Below are positions 44,941 through 52,023 of a stretch of DNA of 64,000 nucleotides, piece by piece. Location: assembly GCA_022705325.1 (NCBI GenBank), contig JAKJER010000029.1, positions 1 through 64,000 of the forward strand, given 5' to 3'. The DNA is from Planctomycetota bacterium (GTDB lineage Bacteria; Planctomycetota; Phycisphaerae; SM23-33). Under the pieces are notes generated by a model. That model was given only the letters and a program-made list of their open reading frames with translations. It was not told the origin of the DNA and made no database searches. Within the stretch, counting starts at the first letter, position 1, and each line of letters begins with the position of its first letter. The position numbers and the translations under genes are program-made.

Positions 44941-47165
44941 GCAGGATCGATTACAGCGTATCCGAGGGCCTGAGCGTTCTGCGGTTGGACGATCCGCCCG
45001 TCAACGCCCTGACCTTGGCGACGCTGGAGGAACTTGCCGCCTGCCTGGAGCGGGCGGCCGGCGACGCCGACACCGACGGCATCCTCATCACCGCCAGCAG
45101 CAGTCATTTCAGCGCCGGGGCGGACATCGCCCTCTTCCGCGACATAAAGACCAGCCAGGACGCGGTGCGGATCTCGCGGGTGTTCCAGGAGGCCTTCGCG
45201 GCCATCGAGGACTCGCCCAAGCCGGTCGTGGCGGCCGTCGCGGGCAAGGTGATCGGCGGGGCCCTGGAACTGGCGATGGCCTGCCACTACCGCGTCTGCA
45301 CGCCCGGCACGCTGCTGGCCATGCCGGAAGTGAAGCTCGCCATCAACCCCGGCGCGGGCGGCACGCAGCGCCTGCCTCGACTGGTGGGCGTCGAGCCGGC
45401 CCTGAAGATGCTGCTGGGCGGCGGGATGGTCGACGCCCGGCAGGCGATGGAGATGGGCCTAGTCGACGCCGTCTGCGAGGGCGACGACCTGACGGCCTGC
45501 GCCGCGGACCTGCTGCGGTCGAAAATAGGGGACGCTACCCTATTTTCTCCTGACGCAGTCCACGATCAGGAGCGACTCTCGCGTGAAAATAGGGTAGCGT
45601 CCCCTATTTCCAGGACCCGCCTGCGCGTGGACAAGCTGGCGGACCCGGCCGCCAACGAGACTGCCCTGGACCAGGCGAAGCGCGGTCTGGCCGGCGGGCC
45701 GGCGGAACTGATCGCCCCCTCGCTCATCGTGGAGGCGGTTCGGACGGGGCTGAACGAGTCCTTCGAGGCGGGGCTGCGGTTCGAGCAGACGGCCTTCGCG
45801 CAATGCATGGCCGGCACGGCGGCGCGGAACCGGATCTACCTGTTCTTCGCAACGCGGGAGATGGGAAGAATAAACACGGGGACAGACACCGAATTCCCCG
45901 TTACGCGTGTGGGCGGAAAGAAGGACCTTTACGGGGAATTCGGAGTCAGTCCCCGTATTGCCGTCATCGGCGCGGGCTCGATGGGCACGGGGATCGCCCA
46001 GGCCGTCGTGATGGCCGGCTTGCCTGTGGTCCTGATCGACAAGGCCCCCCCCGCCGTGGCCAGGTCGCGCGAGCGGATAGCGGCCTCGCTCCAGAAGCGC
46101 GTCTCGCAGGGGCGGCTCTCGCCGCAGCGCCTGGAGGCGATGATGGGCGGCTTGACGGCGGCGAGCGACTGGGAGGCGATCGCCCAGGCGGACCTGGTGA
46201 TCGAGGCGGTGTTCGAGGACGTGGCCGTCAAGCAGGCGGTGCTGCGGTCGGCCGAGGCGGTTGTGGACCCCCGGGCGATCCTGGCCACCAACACGAGCAC
46301 GATCTCGCTGGACGTGCTGGCGGAAGGACTGGCCCGCCCCGAGCGGCTGGTCGGGCTGCATTTCTTCAACCCCGCCCACGCGATGCCGCTGGTGGAGGTG
46401 ATCCGCCGCCGGGGCGCAGCCTCGGAGGTGGTGGCGGCGGCGACGGCGTTCGTGAAGGCCCTTCGCAAGACGCCCGTGCTGGTGGGCAATCGCGAGGGGT
46501 TCTTCGTCAACCGCCTGATGATCCCGTACTTCAAGGAGGCGTTCTGGCTGCTGCAGGAGGGGGCCGAGGCGGAGGCGATCGACGAAGCGATGTGCGGATT
46601 CGGCTTTCCGATGGGCCCGCTGACGTTGATCGACATGGCCGGCATCGACATCCTGGCCGACACCGACGCCGTGCTGAGCCGTGCCTTCCCGCGTCACGGC
46701 CCGCTGCCGGGGGCGGTCGCGGCGCTGGTGGAGCGCGGGCTGGTGGGCCAGAAGGCCGGCGCCGGGGTCTACCGCTACGAGAAAGGGCGGCATGACCGCC
46801 TGGACAACCCCGCCTGCCGGGAGGCGCTCGATCAGGTGCGCAGGCGGGAAGGGCTCGCGCCGCGGGCCGTGGCGGCCGAGGAGATTCTGTCGCGACTGGT
46901 CATGCGGATGGCCTGCGAGGCGTTCTACGTGCTGGATGAAGGCCTGGTCGAGCGCGAGTCGCACGCGGACGTGGCGATGGTGCTGGGAACTGGGTTTCCC
47001 GATTTTCGCGGCGGCATAGTAAAATATGCCCGCGACCTGGGACTGGCGAACGTGCTGGGGCAATTGGAGGCCCTGGCCGGCCGACTGGGCGAACGATTCG
47101 CCCCGTGCGAACTGTTGAGAGAGATGGCAAAGAACGAAAGGCATGCTGATGTCACAACCGGCTGA
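44937..47165 (+). CDS. Fused enoyl-CoA hydratase / 3-hydroxyacyl-CoA dehydrogenase, with two inserted palindromic elements
   Basis: The product is 742 aa. Residues 1-194 are a crotonase fold: SAGADIALF, GGALELAMACHYR and the catalytic Glu in MPEVKLAINPGAGGTQR. From residue 342 it is a 3-hydroxyacyl-CoA dehydrogenase: NAD site AVIGAGSMGTGIAQ, GLHFFNPAHAMPLVEV, NREGFFVNRLM. This is the FadB/FadJ domain order. Residues 195-225 and 313-341 are coded by two palindromic DNA elements and have no counterpart in the family as I know it; both sit in linkers. Both keep the frame, so the enzyme is probably still made. It overlaps the upstream and downstream genes. Confidence 0.9.
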   Translation: MSRIDYSVSEGLSVLRLDDPPVNALTLATLEELAACLERAAGDADTDGILITASSSHFSAGADIALFRDIKTSQDAVRISRVFQEAFAAIEDSPKPVVAAVAGKVIGGALELAMACHYRVCTPGTLLAMPEVKLAINPGAGGTQRLPRLVGVEPALKMLLGGGMVDARQAMEMGLVDAVCEGDDLTACAADLLRSKIGDATLFSPDAVHDQERLSRENRVASPISRTRLRVDKLADPAANETALDQAKRGLAGGPAELIAPSLIVEAVRTGLNESFEAGLRFEQTAFAQCMAGTAARNRIYLFFATREMGRINTGTDTEFPVTRVGGKKDLYGEFGVSPRIAVIGAGSMGTGIAQAVVMAGLPVVLIDKAPPAVARSRERIAASLQKRVSQGRLSPQRLEAMMGGLTAASDWEAIAQADLVIEAVFEDVAVKQAVLRSAEAVVDPRAILATNTSTISLDVLAEGLARPERLVGLHFFNPAHAMPLVEVIRRRGAASEVVAAATAFVKALRKTPVLVGNREGFFVNRLMIPYFKEAFWLLQEGAEAEAIDEAMCGFGFPMGPLTLIDMAGIDILADTDAVLSRAFPRHGPLPGAVAALVERGLVGQKAGAGVYRYEKGRHDRLDNPACREALDQVRRREGLAPRAVAAEEILSRLVMRMACEAFYVLDEGLVERESHADVAMVLGTGFPDFRGGIVKYARDLGLANVLGQLEALAGRLGERFAPCELLREMAKNERHADVTTG
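45521..45610. repeat. In-frame palindromic element, family 1, copy 1
   Basis: A 90-bp element has terminal inverted arms of 27 and 26 bp containing GGGGACGCTACCCTATTT; each arm is itself a hairpin (AAATAGGG/CCCTATTT). The centre has a CTCCTGA/TCAGGAG stem. It adds 30 codons without a stop. Confidence 0.9.
45873..45959. repeat. In-frame palindromic element, family 2
   Basis: An 87-bp element has inverted arms of about 29 bp (CGGGGACAGACACCGAATTC on the left) with few mismatches. Each arm is also a hairpin (ACGGGGA/TCCCCGT). It adds 29 codons just before the NAD-binding domain. Confidence 0.88.
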
Positions 47166-48378
47166 GCGGAAGGACCTCGAGACGACCAAGAAGATGAAGT
47201 CCGTGATGGGCAAGTACTTCATGGAGCTGGAGCAGGGCGCCCAGCAGGGCAGGAAGACCGCCTGGTGCACCAGCGTGGGCCCGGCGGAGCTGCTGCGGGC
47301 GCTGGGCTTCAACGTGTACTTCCCGGAGAACCACGGCGCCATGCTGGGCGCGTCGCGCATGGCCAGCGACCTGATCCCGCTGGCCAACGCCCGCGGCTTC
47401 TCGCCGGACATCTGTTCCTACCTCACCAGCGACATCGGCTCGTACCTCAAGGGCGACACGCCGCTCAAGAAGATGGGCATGTCCGGCCCGCCGCGCCCCG
47501 ACGTGCTGGTCTACAACACCAACCAGTGCCGCGACGTCAAGGACTGGTTCCAGTTCTACGCCCGCGAGTTCGGCGTCCCCTGCCTGGGCGTGCACACTCC
47601 GCGGTCCATCGGCGAGATGGACGAGGCGATGATCGAATACGTGGCCGCCCAGATCGAGGCCCTCGTGCCGGACCTGGAGAAGGTCGCGGGGCAGAAGCTC
47701 GACCCGGACAAGCTGCGGGAGATCGTGGCTTCATCCAGGCGGTGCACCGAGCTATGGAAGGCCGTGCTGCTGACGGCCGCCAGCGTGCCCTCGCCGCTGA
47801 CGTTCTTCGACGGGACGATCCAGATGGGCCCGGCCGTCGTGCTCCGCGGGCATGGCGACGCCATCGCCTACTACGAGATGCTGCTGGCGGAGCTGAAGCA
47901 GCGGATCGTTGACGGCACGGCCGCCGTGCCGGGCGAGCGGTTCCGGGTGTACTGGGAAGGCATGCCCATCTGGGGCAAGCTGCGCGACCTGTCCACCCAG
48001 TTCGCCGACCTCCAGACCTGCGTGGTCGCCTCGACCTACTGCAACAGTTGGGTCTTCGAGGACCTCAACCCGGACGACCCGTACCGGAGCATGGCGCGGG
48101 CCTACAGCCGCCTGTTCATCTGCCGCAGCGACGACCAGAAGGAGCAGTACATTCAGGACGTGGTGGCGGCGTACAAGGCCGACGGCATCGTCTACCACGA
48201 CGCCAAGACCTGCCCCAACAACTCCAACAACCGCTACCAGATGCCGCTGCGGATCCAGGAGAAGCTGGGCAAGCCCTACCTGGTGATCCACGGCGACCTG
48301 AACGACCTGCGGCTGTACAGCGAAGAGCAGACCCGCACGAACGTCCAGGCGTTCGTGGAACAGTTGGCGCAAGGGTAG
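47149..48378 (+). CDS. 2-hydroxyacyl-CoA dehydratase / benzoyl-CoA reductase subunit (BcrB/HgdB type)
   Basis: The product is 409 aa from the ATG at 47149 (47143 also possible; GAAAGG suits 47149). It matches the D-component subunits that carry a [4Fe-4S] cluster: WCTSVGPAELLRALGF, DICSYLTSDIGSYL, VYNTNQCRDVKDW, and the C-terminal KTCPNNSNNRY with LVIHGDLNDLRLYSEEQTRT. The normal enzymes use two different subunits (HgdA/B or BcrB/C), but here only one gene is present. With the activase it should catalyse a radical dehydration or a ring reduction. It overlaps the end of the preceding gene. Confidence 0.85.
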   Translation: MSQPAERKDLETTKKMKSVMGKYFMELEQGAQQGRKTAWCTSVGPAELLRALGFNVYFPENHGAMLGASRMASDLIPLANARGFSPDICSYLTSDIGSYLKGDTPLKKMGMSGPPRPDVLVYNTNQCRDVKDWFQFYAREFGVPCLGVHTPRSIGEMDEAMIEYVAAQIEALVPDLEKVAGQKLDPDKLREIVASSRRCTELWKAVLLTAASVPSPLTFFDGTIQMGPAVVLRGHGDAIAYYEMLLAELKQRIVDGTAAVPGERFRVYWEGMPIWGKLRDLSTQFADLQTCVVASTYCNSWVFEDLNPDDPYRSMARAYSRLFICRSDDQKEQYIQDVVAAYKADGIVYHDAKTCPNNSNNRYQMPLRIQEKLGKPYLVIHGDLNDLRLYSEEQTRTNVQAFVEQLAQG

Positions 48379-48384
48379 CCGGTC

Positions 48385-49158
48385 ATGGTCTATTGCGGCA
48401 TCGACATCGGGGCCTCGACGGCCAAGCTCGTGCTTCTGGACGAAGGCGGGCAGGTCGTGGCGCGGGCGTTGCGGCGGTCCGGCGTGGACTACGCGGGCGC
48501 CGCCGAGCAGAACCTCGCCGAGGCCCTGGCGGCGGCCGGACTGCGGCGCGAAGACGTCGCCCGCACCGTCTCCACGGGCTACGGGCGCGACAACGTCCCG
48601 TTCGCCGACTCGCAGATGACGGAGATCGCCTGTCACGGCTACGGCGCGTGGTCGCAGTTTCGCCGGCGGATCACGGTGATCGACATCGGGGCCCAGGACA
48701 GCAAGATCATCCACATGGACGACCGCGGGAGGCGCGTGCGGTTCATGATGAACCGCAAGTGCGCCGCGGGCACCGGGGCGTTCATCGAGGAGATCGCCCT
48801 GCGGCTGGCCCTGGACGTGTCGGAATTGAACGCCCTGGCGGAGCGATCGACCAGCCAGACCACGCTCAGCAGCTTCTGCACGGTGTTCGCCGCGACGGAG
48901 ATCCTCTCGAAGATCCGCATGGGCGAGAAGGCCGAAGACATCGTCCGCGGCGCGTTCCGCTCGGTGGTCAAGCGGATCCTGGAGATGGACGCCGTGGAAG
49001 GCGAGCTGGTGATGACCGGCGGGGTGGCCGCCCACAACCCGTGCCTGGTGGCGCTGATGGGCGAAGCGTTCGGCCGGCCCGTACTCGTGCCCCCCTACCC
49101 CCAGTATGCCGGGGCGCTGGGGGCGGCGCTGTTCGCGAAAGAGACCGTTTCACAGTAG
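48385..49158 (+). CDS. ATP-dependent activase of 2-hydroxyacyl-CoA dehydratase / benzoyl-CoA reductase
   Basis: The product is 257 aa. It has the ASKHA ATPase fold: GIDIGASTAKLVLLD, VIDIGAQDSKII and the ligand Cys in NRKCAAGTGAF, with the second in SSFCTVFAATEI, which together bind the homodimer's bridging [4Fe-4S] cluster. HgdC-type proteins inject one electron into the dehydratase at the cost of ATP. It follows that subunit gene by 6 nt, as expected. Confidence 0.92.
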   Translation: MVYCGIDIGASTAKLVLLDEGGQVVARALRRSGVDYAGAAEQNLAEALAAAGLRREDVARTVSTGYGRDNVPFADSQMTEIACHGYGAWSQFRRRITVIDIGAQDSKIIHMDDRGRRVRFMMNRKCAAGTGAFIEEIALRLALDVSELNALAERSTSQTTLSSFCTVFAATEILSKIRMGEKAEDIVRGAFRSVVKRILEMDAVEGELVMTGGVAAHNPCLVALMGEAFGRPVLVPPYPQYAGALGAALFAKETVSQ

Positions 49159-49318
49159 AGGCTGGCAATCACAAAGAGCACGGAGACCACAAAGGCCACA
49201 AGTAGAGAAGAAAGAGAACACAAAGGGCCCTCGTCTTCGTGATCTCTGTTTCTGTTCTTCGTGGTCTACGTGTTCTTTGTGATCTTGGTGATTCAGCGAG
49301 CTGCCCGAGGAGAAACTT
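49159..49318. repeat. Intergenic element with 26-bp inverted arms
   Basis: A left arm at 49167-49192 (AATCACAAAGAGCACGGAGA and on) is matched by an inverted arm at 49258-49284. Between them are AAAG/CACA-rich sequences. The ribosome-binding site of the next gene follows. Confidence 0.8.
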
Positions 49319-50260
49319 ATGATCGTATCGAATCCGCCGCAATCGCTCACGGATACCCTGCTCATGCTCGGCACCCGCGAGTACCCGCTGTACCTGTTCC
49401 GCGACGCGGGCGAGGCGCTGGTGTTCGAGGGCGGCGTGGGCGCGTGCGGGCCGGTGCTGGCCGGACAGCTCGACCAGCTCGGCGTGGACAAGACTTCGGT
49501 CCGCCAGCTCGTGGTCACCCACGCCCACCCGGACCACGTGATGGCCGTGCCGGCGCTGCGGGCGATGTTCCCGGGCGTCCAGGTGCTGGCGTCGGCAGCG
49601 GCGGCGGCCACCATGGGCAACGAGAAGGCGATCGGCTTCTTCTGCAAGATCGACCAGGCCCTGACCGAATCGCTGTTGAAGGCGGGGTCGATCGGCGAGT
49701 CGCACCGCCCCCAGCCGCCGGCGGAGTTGAAGATCCCCGTCGATCGCGTGCTGAGCGAGGGAGACACGGTCGCCGTCGGCGGCGCGGCGTTCACCGTGCT
49801 GGCCACGCCCGGCCACAGCGACTGCAGCCTGAGCTTCTACGAGCCCGCCCGGAAGGTCCTGGTCGTCTCCGACGCGACGGGCTACTACCTGAACTCGCCC
49901 GACCCGCTGTGGTGGCCCAACTACTTCACCGATTACGGCGCCTACGTCGCCTCGATCCGCCGCCTGGCCGCCCTGGACGCGGAGGTCCTCTGCCTGAGCC
50001 ACAACGCCGCCATCGTCGGCGCTGACGACGTGAAGGCGTACTTCGCCGGATGCCTGGAGGCCACCGAGGCCTACCACCGGCGGATCGTGGATGCCGTCAA
50101 GGCCGGACAGGACCCCCGTGAACTCGCGGGGCAACTCGGCGCGGAGATTCACGCCCGGGCCGGGCTGCTGGGCGTGGAATTCTTCCAGAAGAACTGCGGG
50201 CTGCTGGTGAAGCTGTCGATGGCACACGAGAACACCGATAGCACGAATTCAACGAAGTAG
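49319..50260 (+). CDS. Metallo-beta-lactamase-fold hydrolase
   Basis: The product is 313 aa. The metal site is VVTHAHPDHVMAV, with later ligands in TPGHSDCS and VSDATGYYL. GAGGAG precedes the ATG. It may be a thioesterase or lactonase that acts on a cluster intermediate, inferred only from context. The last ten residues (ENTDSTNSTK) are coded by an intergenic repeat that reaches into the gene, so the original stop may have been further upstream. Confidence 0.85.
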   Translation: MIVSNPPQSLTDTLLMLGTREYPLYLFRDAGEALVFEGGVGACGPVLAGQLDQLGVDKTSVRQLVVTHAHPDHVMAVPALRAMFPGVQVLASAAAAATMGNEKAIGFFCKIDQALTESLLKAGSIGESHRPQPPAELKIPVDRVLSEGDTVAVGGAAFTVLATPGHSDCSLSFYEPARKVLVVSDATGYYLNSPDPLWWPNYFTDYGAYVASIRRLAALDAEVLCLSHNAAIVGADDVKAYFAGCLEATEAYHRRIVDAVKAGQDPRELAGQLGAEIHARAGLLGVEFFQKNCGLLVKLSMAHENTDSTNSTK

Positions 50261-50336
50261 CACGAATGCCACGAATCTCCTTGTGGATGTTCATTTCGTG
50301 GAATTGCCGCCGATTCGTGCCATTCGTGGTTAAGGA
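50236..50336. repeat. Palindromic CACGAAT element
   Basis: CACGAATGCCACGAAT (50261-50276) is inverted as ATTCGTGCCATTCGTG (50313-50328) with one mismatch. The left flank, rich in AACACCGATAGCACGAATTC, codes the tail of the MBL protein. Confidence 0.85.
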
Positions 50337-50342
50337 GAAGAG

Positions 50343-51344
50343 ATGACTCGATCGCAGATCCTGGGCACCGGACATTACGTTCCGCCGAAGGTCGTGACGA
50401 ACTTCGACCTGGAGAAGATGATGAACACCACCGACAAGTTCATCGTCGAGCGGACGGGCGTGCACCGGCGGCGATGGGCCGAGCCGGACCAGTCCGCCAG
50501 CGACCTGGGCGCGGAGGCGGCGAAGGCGGCGGTGGCGGACGCGGGCGTGAACATGAGCGACGTGGACCTGCTGATCCTCAACACCATCACGCCTGACCAC
50601 GCCGACCCCGGCTGCGCGTTCTTCCTGCAGGCCAAGCTGGGCCTGGCGGGCATCGCCACGTACGACATCCGCCAGCAGTGCACGGGGCTGATCTACGGGA
50701 TGGCGCTGGCCGACGCCCTGATCGGGACGGGGCAGTACCGCCGCGCACTGGTGGTGTGCGCGGAGATGTTGTCCAAGCGGATCGACTGCAGCGACGACGG
50801 ACGGAACATCTCGATCCTGCTGGGCGACGGCGCGGGCGCGGTGGTGATGGGACCGGCCGACGGCGACGGACGGGGCGTGCTCTGGACCGGCCTGCACGCC
50901 GACGGCAGCGGGGCCAAGGCGCTCTACACGGCCGCCCCGGGCAGCGCCCTGGGCCGGCGCGAGCACCTGACCCACGAGGACATCGACGCCGGACGAATCC
51001 ACTTCCGCATGAACGGCAAGGAAGTGTTCGAGAACGGGGTGGCCGGCATGACGCGCGCCGCCAAGGAAGCCCTCGATGCCAACAAGCTCGCCCTGGACGA
51101 CATCGACGTGCTCATCCCTCACCAGGCCAACCTGCGGATGCTGGAGGCGGTGGTGGCCAACGTGGGCGCGCCCGCGGAGAAGGTGTTCCTGAACGTGCAG
51201 GAGTTCGGCAACGTGGCCTCGGCCTGCCTGCCCATCGCCCTGGACCAGGCCCGCAAGAAGGGCATGGTCAGCAAGGGCAAGCTGGTGCTGCTGGTGGCGT
51301 TCGGCTCGGGGTTCGTCTGGGCGTCGGCGCTGGTGCGGTTTTAG
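50343..51344 (+). CDS. 3-oxoacyl-ACP synthase III (KAS III)-like
   Basis: The product is 333 aa. The FabH-like catalytic triad is visible: Cys in IRQQCTGLIYGM, His in IPHQANLRML and Asn in FGNVASACL. These enzymes condense an acyl-CoA with malonyl-ACP. It is not the housekeeping arrangement (no acpP, fabD or fabG near), so it likely uses an acyl-CoA from this cluster. AAGGAG precedes the ATG. The gene ends the cluster and is followed by a palindromic repeat. Confidence 0.9.
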   Translation: MTRSQILGTGHYVPPKVVTNFDLEKMMNTTDKFIVERTGVHRRRWAEPDQSASDLGAEAAKAAVADAGVNMSDVDLLILNTITPDHADPGCAFFLQAKLGLAGIATYDIRQQCTGLIYGMALADALIGTGQYRRALVVCAEMLSKRIDCSDDGRNISILLGDGAGAVVMGPADGDGRGVLWTGLHADGSGAKALYTAAPGSALGRREHLTHEDIDAGRIHFRMNGKEVFENGVAGMTRAAKEALDANKLALDDIDVLIPHQANLRMLEAVVANVGAPAEKVFLNVQEFGNVASACLPIALDQARKKGMVSKGKLVLLVAFGSGFVWASALVRF

Positions 51345-51346
51345 AG

Positions 51347-51420
51347 CGTGGCACGGGCGTCTCGCCCGTGAGGCAAGGCCGAGACGGCCCTGCGACGCAC
51401 GGCCAGGAGGCCGTGCCACG
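51347..51420. repeat. CGTGGCACGG palindromic repeat / likely bidirectional terminator
   Basis: Outer arms CGTGGCACGG (51347-51356) and CCGTGCCACG (51411-51420) enclose two smaller hairpins (CGGGC/GCCCG and CGGCC/GGCCG). It lies between convergent genes. It resembles a dispersed repeat type found in Planctomycetes genomes. Confidence 0.7.
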
Positions 51421-51422
51421 TG

Positions 51423-51635
51423 TTACTCGTCGCTCTTCCTGATCCGGACGACCTGGCTCACGCCGGGCAGGCGTTCGACCTCGGCCTGATCGAGGCTGTC
51501 GGTGTCGCCGATGACGCCGATGATGACGCGGTTGGCGCCGGTGGACTGGTGAATGTCCAGCCCGTGATTGGTGAGATATTCCCGGATGGCGTCCAGGGCT
51601 TCGTCGGGGGCATGCTTCTTGGTAATGATAACCAT
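51423..51635 (-). CDS. Stand-alone DAHP-synthase ferredoxin-like regulatory domain
   Basis: The product is 70 aa. It matches the N-terminal FXD domain of type I-beta DAHP synthases: MVIITKKHAPDEALDAIRE, VIIGVIGDTDSLDQAEV and LPGVSQVVRI. In Thermotoga-like enzymes this domain binds Tyr or Phe and inhibits catalysis; here no catalytic domain follows. Its ATG shares one base with the chorismate mutase stop (TGATG), so the two are translated together and may act in trans. Confidence 0.75.
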   Translation of the reverse strand: MVIITKKHAPDEALDAIREYLTNHGLDIHQSTGANRVIIGVIGDTDSLDQAEVERLPGVSQVVRIRKSDE

Positions 51636-51928
51636 CAGTGCTCCCCTTCCCGCTGCGACATCAAGCGTTCCAGCCGCCGCGACTCGTCCACTACGCGCTC
51701 GAACAGGCGGACAATGGCCTCGTCGTCCAGCGGCCCGGGGTTGTCGGCCTTTATGCGGGCGTAGATCTCCTTCTCCCGCTGCGGATCGTAGACGGGCAGG
51801 CCCAACTCCTTCTTGACCTTCCCGATGTCCAGGGCCAACTGGGCCCGCTCGCTGAACACGCGCAGCAGGGCGTCGTCCAGTTCGTCGATCCGTCTGCGAA
51901 TGTCGTCGATCTCCAACGCCCACCTCAA
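51635..51928 (-). CDS. Chorismate mutase, AroQ type
   Basis: The product is 97 aa from TTG 51928, or 93 aa from TTG 51916, which has AGGTG upstream and gives a typical MEIDDIRRRIDELD start. The all-helical AroQ fold shows the conserved Arg (RRRIDELD), Arg in SERAQLALDIG with KVKKE, and the DPQREKE block. It turns chorismate into prephenate. It is paired with the DAHP-synthase regulatory domain, which suggests feedback control of the shikimate pathway. Confidence 0.87.
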   Translation of the reverse strand: MRWALEIDDIRRRIDELDDALLRVFSERAQLALDIGKVKKELGLPVYDPQREKEIYARIKADNPGPLDDEAIVRLFERVVDESRRLERLMSQREGEH

Positions 51929-52023
51929 GTGTCCGGGGCCCAGCCGCTGTCCATCGGCGGCCGACCCGGGTTATCCCAGACAATACGTCTGCCGTGCGGC
52001 CGGCGTCAAGGTTTTCGTGAGAC

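Noticed and set aside
42374..51344. Complete benzoyl-CoA degradation operon
   Set aside because: The ring-reductase subunits (BcrA/C/D or BamB-I), the Oah hydrolase and the Dch hydratase are not recognisable, so the label is not justified.
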